64,000 bases of DNA from Sphingobium sp. SYK-6 (GCF_000283515.1 NC_015976.1:3070501-3134500); one strand, 5' to 3'. Positions 43,829-53,845 are shown, counted from the stretch's first letter. Notes: generated from the sequence alone by a model not told the origin. Translations and numbers: made by a program.

Positions 43829-45001
43829 TCAGGGATCGAGGGGGTCGCGCGGGTCCACCCGCGCGGACAGGGGCGAGGGACGGAACTCCAGTTCCGTGGG
43901 CGAGAGGCGACGACCGACCGTCCCCGGCTGGTAGCCAAGCTCGCGCGCGTTGCGCGTCACGAATTGCGGGCTTTCGATCGCCGCGCTCTGGCCGGAATTG
44001 CAGACGATCAGCGCATCCTTTGCCAGCGGCGCGCCCATTGCCATGAGCAGGCGCGTGGCATTGCGCAGATTGGTGGTGGTGTGGCGCGCATAAGGCTCGA
44101 TGACGATGGCATCGGCGGGAATGCCGTATCGTTCGATGAGGGCGCGGCGCATCTCCTCCGCCTCGGTGAAGCGGGTGGCGCGGGGATGAGCCCGCCCTCC
44201 GGAAACGATGAGGAAAGGCACGCCGCCCGCGGCGAAACGCTGCGCCGCGAGGCGAAGATGATATTTGCTGAAGGGGCTGAGCGGCATCCCCTCGACCTCC
44301 GGCCCGACGCCGGTGACGATCATCGCGCTGTAGCGGAAACGCGTCCAATCGAGGCTCTTCGCGCGCTTCATCGCGGGAGCGTTGAGGCCGCTTTCGAGAG
44401 GCTCGAAGCCGATCGCGTCGGTGCGGTCGCTTCCGTCGAGCAGGGCGAGCGCGAATTCCACGCTGGGATCGAGCGCCTGCACCGAGCCGGCACGTCCGGT
44501 CTGCGACAGCCACGCCGCGGCCTGAAGGCGCGCGCCGGTTTCCTGCGGGTCGATGGTCCCCGCGCCGTCGATCTGCGGATAAGGCGGCACCTGGCCGAGG
44601 CCATAAGTGCGCAGGATGATGTTGACGCCCGCGATCTCCCGCGCGGCCTGGGCGGCGGGACCATCATCCGCGCCCTTGCCCGGCATGGCGGCGGCGAGGA
44701 CCTGCGCCTCGCCGTCGGTCCACAGCATCGCCTGCGTCACGCAGCCGAGATCGGCGCCACAGGCCGCGCGCCGGTCCAGCCGGGCGCGCAGCATGGAGGC
44801 GACTCCCGGGCGGTCCTGCAGCGCATCCAGCGCCGCAGGATTGCGTCCCAGCGCGTCGAGCGAGGGAAAGAGCCGCTGCGACAGGCTTTCCGTGACCGCG
44901 TCCCTTACGGTCTGCGCATGCGCGCAGACCGTCGTCAGGGAAAGGGCCATAGCGAGCAACGGCACCATCAGCGGTGCCCTCCGCACGGGAGCCCTGAACA
45001 T
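43829..45001 (-). CDS. YdcF/DUF218 domain protein, exported
   Basis: A 390-residue protein with signal peptide (MALSLTTVCAHAQ). The N-terminal half is helical with a Cys pair (CGADLGC). The C-terminal half is DUF218: SAMIVTGVGPEVEGMP, FLIVSGGRAHPRATRFTEAE, IVIEPYARHTTTNLRNA. Known YdcF/SanA-type proteins bind S-adenosylmethionine or act in envelope maintenance; the role is open. Its ATG overlaps the TonB receptor stop (TAATG form), so it is translationally coupled to it. Confidence 0.82.
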   Translation of the reverse strand: MFRAPVRRAPLMVPLLAMALSLTTVCAHAQTVRDAVTESLSQRLFPSLDALGRNPAALDALQDRPGVASMLRARLDRRAACGADLGCVTQAMLWTDGEAQVLAAAMPGKGADDGPAAQAAREIAGVNIILRTYGLGQVPPYPQIDGAGTIDPQETGARLQAAAWLSQTGRAGSVQALDPSVEFALALLDGSDRTDAIGFEPLESGLNAPAMKRAKSLDWTRFRYSAMIVTGVGPEVEGMPLSPFSKYHLRLAAQRFAAGGVPFLIVSGGRAHPRATRFTEAEEMRRALIERYGIPADAIVIEPYARHTTTNLRNATRLLMAMGAPLAKDALIVCNSGQSAAIESPQFVTRNARELGYQPGTVGRRLSPTELEFRPSPLSARVDPRDPLDP

Positions 45002-47475
45002 TACCAGGACTTGCCGATGACGAGGCGGAAGTTGCGCCCGAAGATCGGACGCCCGTAGATCGCCTCGGCGCTGCCCTGGCCGCTCAGCGAGTCGGTGCGG
45101 GTATTGCCCTCGGTCAGGCCATGCGCGTTGAACAGATTGTCGCCGACGACCTGCAACTGCCAGCTGCCATGCTTGACCGTCACGCCCGCGCCGACAGTGC
45201 CGTAGGCGGGCAGCGCGGTGTTGTTGTAGAGATCGACATAGCGTTTGCCCATGTAGGTGTAGCGGCCATAGATCGAGACGTCTGTGTCGCCGGTGGTGAA
45301 GTCGAAGCTCGGGCGGATGTTGCCGTAGATCTTCGGCTGGCGGACGATCTGGTTGCCCTCGGCCTGCTCCGGATCGGCGCCGGTGGCGCTCTCGAAGTTC
45401 TTGTACTTGGGGTCGCTGACCGTCAGCGCGGCGTTCAGCGTGAACCAGGGGGTCACGCTCCAGGCGCCGTCGAACTCGATGCCCTTGACCTGCGCTTCGC
45501 CGATGAAGGGCACGTTCACGTCGTTGCGGCCCGTGGTCGGATCGAAGGCGAGGAACGAGGCGTTGAGCGGATCGAAGTTGGTGTAGAAGCCGGTCACGTA
45601 GAGGTAGGAGCGGCCCATCGACAGCTTCAGGCCCGCCTCGAACTGGTCGGCGACGGTGGTGATGATCGTCGGGTTGATGCTCATCACGCTCTGCACGTTG
45701 GGCGGCGTCTCGAGGTGCGAGGCGCGGCCGTAGATCCCCACATGGCGGGAGAAGTCGTAGTTTGCGCCAACGGTCCAGTTGGTGACATTGGGCGAGAGCT
45801 TGCGGTTCTGGATCACCCCGGTGAAGGCACGGGTCGTGTCGTCGGCCAGCGTGGTGGCATCGCCGAGATTCGCCTGCTCGGTCAGCGCGGCCCAGCCTTC
45901 ATAGCGGTAGCGCTCATGGCGGATGCCGCCATCGATGCGCAGGCCGGGCACGATCTCCCAGGTGTCGTTGGCATAGACCGCCACCATCCGGGCATCGCTG
46001 TCGCCCTGGTTGAGCGTGGCGGCATAGTTCAGCACGCCCTTGTCGGTGACACGCCCGACCACCTGCCCGGCCGCGTTGTAGCCCACCAGATCCAGCGTGC
46101 GGGGCTGGCCCGCCACTTCGATCAGATAGTTCTGGTACAGCGTGCGGCTGTCCTCGCCGTAGAGGCTGCCGTAGACGCCGAGCTTGATGTCATGCGTGCC
46201 GATGCCGGTATCGAACTTCCTTGCGACGGAGAGGTTCGCCTGACCGGAGTAGAAGCTCGAGTGAATGTCACGATACTGGCCCTGCATCACCAGGCCGGAC
46301 GCGGCATAGGGATCATAGACAGTGTTCGTGCCCGCCAGCACATAGCCGAAGCGCACGGCGCCGAACGGCGCGCCGCCGGTGCGGTTCAGATAGCCATTGG
46401 CAAAAGCGTTGCCGTCGACGGGATTGGTCGTCGAATAGAAGGCGGTGAAGTCGTTCTTGCCCTGCGTATAGCCGGCGGCCGCCGTGACGAGCCAGCCATC
46501 GAAGTCGCCTTCATAATGGGCCCCGACGTTCACCATCTGCATGTGGCGGCCATCGGAGAGGTCGGAGTTGCGGCTCTGGATCGCGCCGTTGCCGTCCCGA
46601 TATTTGAGATTCACATGCCGGAAGGCGGGCGAGTTCATCGTGCCGGTGAAATAGTCGATATACGGGTCCAGCGACTTGCCGGGGTCCCGCGGGTCCGCTG
46701 TCGGGATCGGCAGATAGAAGACATTGTGATCGTTGACGTAATTGAAGTTCAGCTTGATGAACCCGTTGTCCGTCACATGCTTGATGTTGGCGCGGATCTG
46801 GCCGCCCTTGTCGTTGGGGAAGCCATTGTCGCGATAGCCTTCATGGTAGCGCATGAACCCGCCGACGGCGTAATAGGTGTTCTCCGCCAGCTTGCCCGCC
46901 TGATAGGCGTCGAGGCGGTAGAGGCCGGTATCGCCCAGCGTGACCTGCACCTTGCCGCGTGCTTCCTCGCTGCCGGTCACGGTGATCGCATTGATGATCG
47001 CGCCGGAGTAGCTCGCGTAGATCGGTGCCGGGCCGCCGCGCACGACCTCGACATGGCTGGTCATCAGGTCATGCTTGAGGATCGCGTCGCCGCGGAAGAA
47101 CACGCCGTCATTCTCGTGGAAGAGCGGCAGGCCGTCCTGCTGGAAGCTCACGAAGCCGCCATCATTGGGCAGGCCGCGGATGCGGTAGATATTCTGCACT
47201 TCACCGCCGGTGATCTCGGTCTGGAAGCCCGGAAGCTGGCCGATAAGATCCGCGAAGTTGACCGGCGCGATCTTCTCGACATCTTCCCGCGAAATCGTGT
47301 TGACCGCATAGGACACGTCGAAGCGGCGCTCGGCGCGGGTCGAGCCGGTGACGATGATGGCATCGCCGGTCGTCTCGTTCGCGTCTTCGGGCGCGGCATC
47401 CTGCGCGTAAGCAGGCACAAAGGGAGTGTTGAGCGCGGCAATAGCCACGCCCGCGGCGAGTACTGTCTTGAGCAT
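45001..47475 (-). CDS. TonB-dependent receptor
   Basis: An 824-residue outer-membrane receptor: signal peptide ending FVPAYAQ, TonB box GDAIIVTGSTRAE, plug with IYRIRGLPNDGGFVSFQQDG, VEVVRGGPAPIYASYSG, and C-terminus NFRLVIGKSW. It heads an operon with a DUF218 protein and a nuclease. The SRE-like IRGLPNDGGF region is characteristic of a subtype near ferric or organic-ligand receptors. The substrate may be a nucleic-acid or phosphate-containing compound, judged only from the neighbours. It is divergent from the ECF sigma gene. Confidence 0.92.
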   Translation of the reverse strand: MLKTVLAAGVAIAALNTPFVPAYAQDAAPEDANETTGDAIIVTGSTRAERRFDVSYAVNTISREDVEKIAPVNFADLIGQLPGFQTEITGGEVQNIYRIRGLPNDGGFVSFQQDGLPLFHENDGVFFRGDAILKHDLMTSHVEVVRGGPAPIYASYSGAIINAITVTGSEEARGKVQVTLGDTGLYRLDAYQAGKLAENTYYAVGGFMRYHEGYRDNGFPNDKGGQIRANIKHVTDNGFIKLNFNYVNDHNVFYLPIPTADPRDPGKSLDPYIDYFTGTMNSPAFRHVNLKYRDGNGAIQSRNSDLSDGRHMQMVNVGAHYEGDFDGWLVTAAAGYTQGKNDFTAFYSTTNPVDGNAFANGYLNRTGGAPFGAVRFGYVLAGTNTVYDPYAASGLVMQGQYRDIHSSFYSGQANLSVARKFDTGIGTHDIKLGVYGSLYGEDSRTLYQNYLIEVAGQPRTLDLVGYNAAGQVVGRVTDKGVLNYAATLNQGDSDARMVAVYANDTWEIVPGLRIDGGIRHERYRYEGWAALTEQANLGDATTLADDTTRAFTGVIQNRKLSPNVTNWTVGANYDFSRHVGIYGRASHLETPPNVQSVMSINPTIITTVADQFEAGLKLSMGRSYLYVTGFYTNFDPLNASFLAFDPTTGRNDVNVPFIGEAQVKGIEFDGAWSVTPWFTLNAALTVSDPKYKNFESATGADPEQAEGNQIVRQPKIYGNIRPSFDFTTGDTDVSIYGRYTYMGKRYVDLYNNTALPAYGTVGAGVTVKHGSWQLQVVGDNLFNAHGLTEGNTRTDSLSGQGSAEAIYGRPIFGRNFRLVIGKSW

Positions 47476-47770
47476 GAAGACCCCTTATGGATTTCGTGGT
47501 CCCCTGGAAGGCGGGGACGGCGGCCCTCTGAACCTTTACTGTGACAGTTTTATGGAGTGCGCTGATAATGAATATGAATGTGTCTGCCGCCGCGCTCTCC
47601 CCGGCGGTCCGAGCCACGGGATTCAGGCGCGTGAAATCTCGCGTTTCGGGCTGTAGCGGCGGCAGGTGCCCGGGCATGGACACCGGAGCGCAGATTTTTT
47701 TGCCGCGCCGCTGAGGGGGCGGGCATAATCCGGCTCAAGGTTGGTCAGGCGTATCTCTCATGGAGCTGTG

Positions 47771-48274
47771 GTGGCGCGGGAAGGATCTTTGCAATCGATG
47801 CATAGCGCGCTCGTGGAGACCCACAGCCGCGCCCTGCGCCGCTATTTCATGAAACGCGTGCCCATCGGCGAGGTCGACGATCTGGTCCAGGAAGTGCTGC
47901 TGAACCTGCAGGGGCGGCAGAAGGATGCGCCGATCGCGAATATCCAGGGCTATATGTTCACGGTCGCGGCGAACGTCCTGGCCCGGCGATACCGCCGGAA
48001 CAATGCCACTATCCTGTCCGGTGACGAAGCGCCCGAACCGGTGGATCCGATTTCTCCCGAGCGCATTCTTCTGGGGCAGCGCGACCTTGCCTCGGCCCTT
48101 GATGTCATCCGCAACCTGCCGGACCGCACGCGACAGATCTTCATCCTGCACCGTTTCGAGGAAATGACATACGCGCGGATCGCCTCGCGCCTGGGCATCT
48201 CCGTGAGCGCGGTCGAGAAGCACATCATGCTCGCCTTGCGTGCGCTGAACGCGCGGGCTGGAGACGAAGAATGA
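47771..48274 (+). CDS. ECF RNA polymerase sigma factor (FecI type)
   Basis: A small sigma factor. Region 2: RALRRYFMKRVPIGEVDDLVQEVLLNL in segments, with GYMFTVAANVLARRYRR. Region 4: LPDRTRQIFILHRFEEMTY followed by the HTH IASRLGISVSAVEKHIMLAL. I prefer the GTG at 47771 (GGAG five bases upstream; 167 residues); TTG 47741 and ATG 47798 are alternatives. The downstream overlapping fecR and STN-type TonB receptor complete a classical cell-surface signalling operon. Confidence 0.92.
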   Translation: MAREGSLQSMHSALVETHSRALRRYFMKRVPIGEVDDLVQEVLLNLQGRQKDAPIANIQGYMFTVAANVLARRYRRNNATILSGDEAPEPVDPISPERILLGQRDLASALDVIRNLPDRTRQIFILHRFEEMTYARIASRLGISVSAVEKHIMLALRALNARAGDEE

Positions 48275-49287
48275 CGTGGAGGCAGGTTCTTCGAAAGGAA
48301 GGCATGGAGCAGCCGGACGATGCCGCCAGCTGGCTGGCCCGCGCCCGCTCCGGAAAGATGACGGAGAGCGAGAGCCTGGATCTGGCCAGCTGGCTGTCCG
48401 ATGATCGCAACAGGCGGGAATATGAGGCGCTGAACGCGCGACTGCAGGGGCTGGAAGCCCTGCGGTCCCATCCGGACATCCTCGCGATGCGAGAGGAAGC
48501 GCGCCGGCCGGCATGGTTCCGGCAGCCGCTCGCCATGGCCGCGGCCTGTGTCACGATCCTTGGCTTGTCGGCGAGCGTCCTGTTCCTGTGGAATGCGCTT
48601 CCGGGCAGCAGCCGGGATGCGGGCGTCGTGACGGCCCTCTACGAAACGCCGGACGGAAAAACCTCGACCGTCATGTTGCCGGACGGGAGCCAGATGTTGC
48701 TGGACGCCGCCACGACGGTGCGGGCATCCATGCAGGAAGACAGCCGCCGGATCGAGCTGTTGAAGGGAAGAGCGAATTTCGTCGTCGCGCCGGACCGGCA
48801 ACGTCCTTTCGCCGTGAAGGCAGGCGACAGGACGGTCGTCGCTCTTGGCACTCAGTTCGAAGTCAATCTGGCCGAACACAGCGTGGAAATCGTGCTGATG
48901 GAGGGACGCGTCGCGGTGCGCGATGCGGACAGGAGCCGCCCGCATGCCCGTGATCTCGTGATGAAGCCGGGCTATCGGCTGGTCGCGGGTGACGGCAACT
49001 GGACGCTTTCGCCCGTCGATCTGCGCAGCCTGTCGCGCTGGAAGGACGGCCTGCTGATTTTCGACGAAGCCCGTGTCGGCGACATCGTGGTGGAAATGAA
49101 CCGCTATCTGCCGGAGAAGATCGTCATCTCGTCGCCAGCCGTCGCTGACCGGCGGATGAGCGCCGTTCTCAGGGCAGGCGACGTCAACACGTTCCTGTCC
49201 GCCATAGACGCGATCGGCATCGCCACATGGAGCCATGCCGCCGACCGGACCTATCGCTTGAGCGAAGCCGACCACAAAAAAATTTGA
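48271..49287 (+). CDS. FecR family anti-sigma regulator
   Basis: A 338-residue protein. An N-terminal cytoplasmic part (MEQPDDAASWLARARSG, LDLASWLSDDRNRREYEAL) would hold the sigma factor. One membrane helix (MAAACVTILGLSASVLFLW, ~residues 90-110) leads to the periplasmic FecR domain: DGSQMLLDAATTVRA, RIELLKGRANFVV, FAVKAGDRTVVALGTQFEVN. The start overlaps the sigma stop (ATGA). It relays the state of the downstream STN-type receptor to the sigma factor. Confidence 0.93.
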   Translation: MTWRQVLRKEGMEQPDDAASWLARARSGKMTESESLDLASWLSDDRNRREYEALNARLQGLEALRSHPDILAMREEARRPAWFRQPLAMAAACVTILGLSASVLFLWNALPGSSRDAGVVTALYETPDGKTSTVMLPDGSQMLLDAATTVRASMQEDSRRIELLKGRANFVVAPDRQRPFAVKAGDRTVVALGTQFEVNLAEHSVEIVLMEGRVAVRDADRSRPHARDLVMKPGYRLVAGDGNWTLSPVDLRSLSRWKDGLLIFDEARVGDIVVEMNRYLPEKIVISSPAVADRRMSAVLRAGDVNTFLSAIDAIGIATWSHAADRTYRLSEADHKKI

Positions 49288-49359
49288 GGCGCCTGCTGAG
49301 GGGAATCCGTCCAGCTGCCTCGAAGACAGAACAAGGCAGAACAAACGGAGGGGATTCCA

Positions 49360-52300
49360 GTGGCATTTCTTGATTTCAACACGCGCGCCGCGCTCATGGT
49401 CGGCGTGGCTGCATGTGCCTGCATCGCGTCCGCCGCGCAGGCCAAGCCGGCCGATTTCGACATTCCGTCGCAGCCGCTCCCGTCCGCGTTGCGGACCTTC
49501 GGGTTGCAGAGCGGCACGTCGATCATCTTTTCCGCGTCGACCACGGGCTATGGCGCTTCCAATCCCGTCCGTGGCCGGCTGGAGCCTGAAGAAGCCCTGA
49601 GGCGCCTGCTTGGCACGGCGCCGCTGCAGCCGCTTCGGCGCGGTGAAGGCTTCACGATCGTCCGGGTCGAGCCGCGCCCCGCCGCTGCTCAGACCGCCCC
49701 CGCCAATACTGCGCCGGCACCCCGGCCGGCCGCTGAAGCGCCTGCCCCGGCCCCTGAAGCGCCGGATGCTGAGAGCGAAGCCATCGTCATCACCGGTTCG
49801 CGCATTGCCCGCTCGGGGTTCACGGCACCCACGCCCGTCACGCAGCTCGGCAGCGAACGGCTGGAAGTCACAGCAGCGGCCAGCGTGGGTGAAGCGCTTT
49901 CCCAGCTGCCCGCCTTCCGCGCGACGACCTCGCCCACGACCGGCGGCATCACGATCGGTGCCGGTGGCGCGCGCACGGTCGATCTTCGCGGCCTCGGTGC
50001 GCAGCGTTCGCTGGTGCTGGTCGATGGCCGCCGCTTTGTGCCGAGCACCGTTGCCGGCGCCGTCGACACCAATCTCATCCCCGGCGTTCTCATCGAGCGC
50101 GTGGAACTGGTGACGGGCGGCGCATCGGCCGCTTATGGCTCGGACGCTGTCGCCGGCGTGGTCAACTTCATCCTCAACAAGCGGCTGGAAGGTTTCCGCT
50201 TCAATGCACAGGCAGGCATTTCCCAGCGCGGCGAAGACAGCGACCAGCTGATCGCCGCAGCGGCGGGTTCCAGCTTCGCCGATGGCCGCGGCCATGTCGT
50301 GGTGGGCGGCGAGTATAACAACAATCGCGGCATGGGCGGTTGCTATGACTATTCGCTGTGCGCGCAGGAGTGGCAGGTGCTCACCAACAGCGGCTTCGCC
50401 ACGAACGGGCAGCCGGCCCGCATCATCAGTTCCGACGTCCACACCGCAACGCAGACCTATGCAGGCAAGATCAACGGGCCGACGCCGCTTGCCTCGATCC
50501 AGTTCGACGATGCCGGCAATCCCGTCCCCTTCGTCCGCGGCGAATATCCCTCGATCTTCATGCGGGGCGGCAGCGGCCACGGGCAGAACCCCTTCCGTTC
50601 GGCCGGTCTGCTCAAGGTGCCGGTCGAGCGCTACGCACTCTATGGGCGCACGGAATATGAGATGGGCGCGATCACGCCCTTCCTGGAAGTGTCTTACGGC
50701 CGCGTGAGGGTCACCACGCCGGGCGCACAGACCCGGGACACCGCGCTCATCATCCGCAGGGACAATCCCTACCTCCCCCAGTCCATTGTCGACCAGATGA
50801 CGCAACTCAATGCGCAGACGCTGACATTCGGTCGCGTCGGACAGGATCTTGGCGTGGCCATGGGCGACAACCGGACCAGCACCTTCCGGGCCGTGGCCGG
50901 TTTTGACGCCAACCTCGGCAATGGCTGGCGGGCGGATGCTTATTATCAGTTCGGCCAGACGGATACGCGTCAGGTCGTCAGCAACAACCGCATCACGGCC
51001 AATTTCAACCGCGCGCTCGACGCCGTGGACGAAGGGCGTTTCCTGACCGGCACAGCCAACGGCAACATCGTGTGCCGTGACACTCTCAGCCCCAATGCGG
51101 CCGTGCGCGACGCCGCAGCCGGGTGCCGGCCGCTCAATCTCTTCGGCCAGTATCGCTTCTTGCCCGAGGCGCGCGACTATGCCTTCGGCACGTCCACGCA
51201 GACCACCCGGTTCCAGCAGCATGTCGTTGCAGCGAACCTCACCGGCGAACTGTTTGATTTCGGCTCGGGGCCGGTGTCGATCGCGATCGGCGGCGAATAT
51301 CGCAGCGAGCGGGTGCGCGGGTCGGCCGATGACATCTCGCGGACCAACGGCTTCTATATTTCAAATGCGTCGGACTTCGGGCCGGAAACGGTCAATGTCA
51401 CGGAAGGCTATGTCGAGACGGTCGTACCGCTGCTGCGCCGCCTGCCCGGCGCGGAGCTCCTTGAGCTGAATGCGGCCATCCGGCGGACGCATTACAACAC
51501 CAGCGGCGCCGTCACGACGTGGAAAGTGGGCGGCATCTACGAGCCCGTGGCCGGGCTGCGTATTCGCGGCACGCGCTCGCGAGACATTCGCGCGCCCAAT
51601 GCGGCGGAGCTGTACACACCGCTGGTTGCTGCCCAGGGCTCGGTCTTCGACCTGCAGAATACCGAGCAGGTGCTGGCGCGCGTGTTCCGGGGCGGCAACG
51701 ACGCTCTCCATCCCGAAATTGCCGACACCTGGACGGCGGGCCTCGTCCTCCAGCCTCGCATGATCCCCGGCCTGCGTTTCTCGGCCGACTATTATGACAT
51801 CAAGATCCGCGATGCGATCGACCTCGTCGGTGCGCAGGTCATCGCCGATCGCTGCTTCCAGGGCGGCGAATCCTATTGCGCGCTCATCACGCGTGATCCG
51901 GCCCGGAACAATATGATCACCGAGGTGGTCGACCAGTATCTCAACGTGAACGAAATCAAGACGCGAGGGATCGACTTCGAGCTCGATTTCTCGCGGCGGT
52001 TCGGCGCGGACAATCGCATTGCCATCAATCTGCTTGCCACCCGCGTGTTCGAGCTGGTGCAGGTCGACGCAACCGGTGCCATCAACCGCGCCGGTCAGAC
52101 CGGACGCCAGGTCAGTGGCCCCCTTGGCGTGCCCGAATACACGCTGGATGGAACGCTCACTTACGAAAAGGGTCCGTTCGGCGTCACCCTGCTGGGCCAT
52201 TACATCCCCAAGGGCAGCTATGATGCCGGCCTGATTGGCCCCGATGATCCGGACTACAAGACCACCCTGGCAAACAGCATCAACGACAATGTGGTCGAAG

Positions 52301-52494
52301 ACATGCTCACCTTCAATCTGTCGGTCCGCTACACCATCGAGAGACCGGGCGGCGCGACCATGCAGATCTACGCGGCCGTCAATAACCTGTTCGATGTCGA
52401 TCCGCCGATCGCGCCGGGCAACTCCGTGACCAACCCTGTTTTCTTCGATCAGACCGGGCGCGCCTATCGCGCCGGCGTTCGCGTGAAATTCTAA
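49360..52494 (+). CDS. TonB-dependent receptor with STN signalling domain
   Basis: A 1044-residue receptor-transducer. After the signal peptide (AACACIASAAQA) an STN domain (residues ~30-110: FDIPSQPLPSALRTFGLQSG, LEPEEALRRLLGTAPLQP) contacts FecR. An Ala/Pro-rich linker and TonB box (AIVITGSRIARSG) precede the plug (LRGLGAQRSLVLVDGRRFVP, VELVTGGASAAYGSDAVAG), and the C-terminus is AGVRVKF. The start is GTG 49360 after GGAGGGGATTCCA. It is the sensor of the FecI-FecR system and probably imports the substrate of the amidohydrolase downstream. Confidence 0.93.
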   Translation: MAFLDFNTRAALMVGVAACACIASAAQAKPADFDIPSQPLPSALRTFGLQSGTSIIFSASTTGYGASNPVRGRLEPEEALRRLLGTAPLQPLRRGEGFTIVRVEPRPAAAQTAPANTAPAPRPAAEAPAPAPEAPDAESEAIVITGSRIARSGFTAPTPVTQLGSERLEVTAAASVGEALSQLPAFRATTSPTTGGITIGAGGARTVDLRGLGAQRSLVLVDGRRFVPSTVAGAVDTNLIPGVLIERVELVTGGASAAYGSDAVAGVVNFILNKRLEGFRFNAQAGISQRGEDSDQLIAAAAGSSFADGRGHVVVGGEYNNNRGMGGCYDYSLCAQEWQVLTNSGFATNGQPARIISSDVHTATQTYAGKINGPTPLASIQFDDAGNPVPFVRGEYPSIFMRGGSGHGQNPFRSAGLLKVPVERYALYGRTEYEMGAITPFLEVSYGRVRVTTPGAQTRDTALIIRRDNPYLPQSIVDQMTQLNAQTLTFGRVGQDLGVAMGDNRTSTFRAVAGFDANLGNGWRADAYYQFGQTDTRQVVSNNRITANFNRALDAVDEGRFLTGTANGNIVCRDTLSPNAAVRDAAAGCRPLNLFGQYRFLPEARDYAFGTSTQTTRFQQHVVAANLTGELFDFGSGPVSIAIGGEYRSERVRGSADDISRTNGFYISNASDFGPETVNVTEGYVETVVPLLRRLPGAELLELNAAIRRTHYNTSGAVTTWKVGGIYEPVAGLRIRGTRSRDIRAPNAAELYTPLVAAQGSVFDLQNTEQVLARVFRGGNDALHPEIADTWTAGLVLQPRMIPGLRFSADYYDIKIRDAIDLVGAQVIADRCFQGGESYCALITRDPARNNMITEVVDQYLNVNEIKTRGIDFELDFSRRFGADNRIAINLLATRVFELVQVDATGAINRAGQTGRQVSGPLGVPEYTLDGTLTYEKGPFGVTLLGHYIPKGSYDAGLIGPDDPDYKTTLANSINDNVVEDMLTFNLSVRYTIERPGGATMQIYAAVNNLFDVDPPIAPGNSVTNPVFFDQTGRAYRAGVRVKF

Positions 52495-52504
52495 GAGGAG
52501 AGAC

Positions 52505-53584
52505 ATGATGAATCTGGAACGTAGGGACTTGCTGATCGGCGCCGCTGGTCTCGGCCTCGCTGCGATGGCGCAGGGCGCTGGCGCGAAGACGGCAAAGCCG
52601 GCGGTGAAGGTGATCGATGTTCACACTCATAATTTCACGCCGCGCTGGGTCGAGATGCTGCGCCAGCATCCCGATGCGGACACCCGCCTGATCCCCACCA
52701 AGCCCTATGAGAGCATCGAGTATCGCGGTTCGCCGATTGTCCGCCTCGCCCCGGACATGACCGACCTCGATATGCGCATCGCGGCGATGGACAAGGCAGG
52801 CGTGGACATCGCCATCATCAGCCTCACCGCCCCCAACGTGTTCTGGAGCACGCGGGAAGTGGCGATCGAGACCGCGCGCACCGTGAACGATGATTTTGCC
52901 GCCGCCGAGAAGAAATATCCCGGCCGGATCAAATGGATGGCGTCGCTCCCCTGGCAATATCCCGATGCTGCGATCGAGGAGCTGGCCCGTATCCGCGGGA
53001 TGGGTGCCGCGGGCCTGTGCCTCGTCACCAACATGTCCGGCATGCTGCCTGACAATGAGCATTTCCACCCCGTCTGGCAGGCCGTTCAGGAGTCCGGCCT
53101 GCCCGCCTTCATCCATCCGACCGTGCCCATGGTGGACATCAAGAAATGGGGCGTGGAATCCTTCGGCCTCGCCAATACCGTCGGCTTCACCAGCGATACC
53201 ACGCTGGTCTTCGCGCGCCTGATCCTCACCGGCTTCATGGACAAGTTCCCGGACCTCAAGCTGATCGCCTGCCATGGCGGGGGCACCCTGCCCTACCTCA
53301 TCAGCCGCATGGACAAGATGTGGGAGAACACGACCAGCCGCCGGCTCGTCAACAGCCCGCCCAGCAGCTATTTCCGCAAGTTCTGGTATGACGCGATCGT
53401 CTACGACCAGGCGACGCTGCGCTTCCTGGTGGAACAGGTGGGCGCCGACAAAGTGCTCTACGGATCCGACTATCCCTTTTCGATCCAGGACATGGTCGGC
53501 GTGAAAGCGCGGGTCGGCGCCCTGCCCGCCGATCAGCGGGACAAGATTTACGGCCTCAACGCGCAGGCCTTGTTCAAGATCTGA
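52505..53584 (+). CDS. Exported amidohydrolase family protein
   Basis: A 359-residue amidohydrolase_2/ACMSD-like enzyme with an N-terminal twin-Arg signal-like segment, ERRDLLIGAAGLGLAAMAQG, so probably Tat-exported. Metal sites: VIDVHTHNFTP, HPTVPMVDI, CHGGGTLPYL and GSDYPFSIQD. It lies 10 bases after the TonB receptor stop and is co-transcribed with it. Cytoplasmic relatives are decarboxylases or hydrolases of ring-cleavage products; export suggests action on the receptor's ligand in the periplasm. It is a paralogue of 18517-19566. Confidence 0.88.
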   Translation: MMNLERRDLLIGAAGLGLAAMAQGAGAKTAKPAVKVIDVHTHNFTPRWVEMLRQHPDADTRLIPTKPYESIEYRGSPIVRLAPDMTDLDMRIAAMDKAGVDIAIISLTAPNVFWSTREVAIETARTVNDDFAAAEKKYPGRIKWMASLPWQYPDAAIEELARIRGMGAAGLCLVTNMSGMLPDNEHFHPVWQAVQESGLPAFIHPTVPMVDIKKWGVESFGLANTVGFTSDTTLVFARLILTGFMDKFPDLKLIACHGGGTLPYLISRMDKMWENTTSRRLVNSPPSSYFRKFWYDAIVYDQATLRFLVEQVGADKVLYGSDYPFSIQDMVGVKARVGALPADQRDKIYGLNAQALFKI

Positions 53585-53614
53585 ATGCGTTAGCGAGACG
53601 TCTGATCGAACGGG

Positions 53615-53641
53615 ACCGGCCAGGCATCCAACCTGGCCGGT
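53615..53641 (+). terminator. Hairpin after amidohydrolase operon
   Basis: ACCGGCCAGG pairs perfectly with CCTGGCCGGT around a 7-base loop, 31 bases past the stop. No T run follows, so it may need Rho or act as a stabiliser. The remaining gap to 53845 is A/T-rich and shows no gene. Confidence 0.6.
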
Positions 53642-53845
53642 GAAATCAGAAGAAGAAACGGCCGCCGCCCCAATCTCCTGAGATCCGACGATCGCTTGGG
53701 GAAATATGAGCTTGATTTCGACAGTCATAAGTCCCTCAAAACGAGATTAAAATCATGATTCTAAAGGAAATATGATAGATATTTACAACCTTTTCGACCA
53801 GCCTAGGTATTTTATCTCCCAGTGTAGTAGCAAGATTGATCATGT

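Noticed and set aside
45121..47544. 807-codon plus-strand ORF antisense to a TonB receptor
   Set aside because: Shadow frame; the minus strand has signal, plug and barrel motifs.
47950..51222. 1090-codon minus-strand ORF antisense to fecR and the STN receptor
   Set aside because: It overlaps two clear genes over their whole length, has low-complexity Arg/Ala/Gly composition and no recognisable domain; long antisense frames are expected at this GC.
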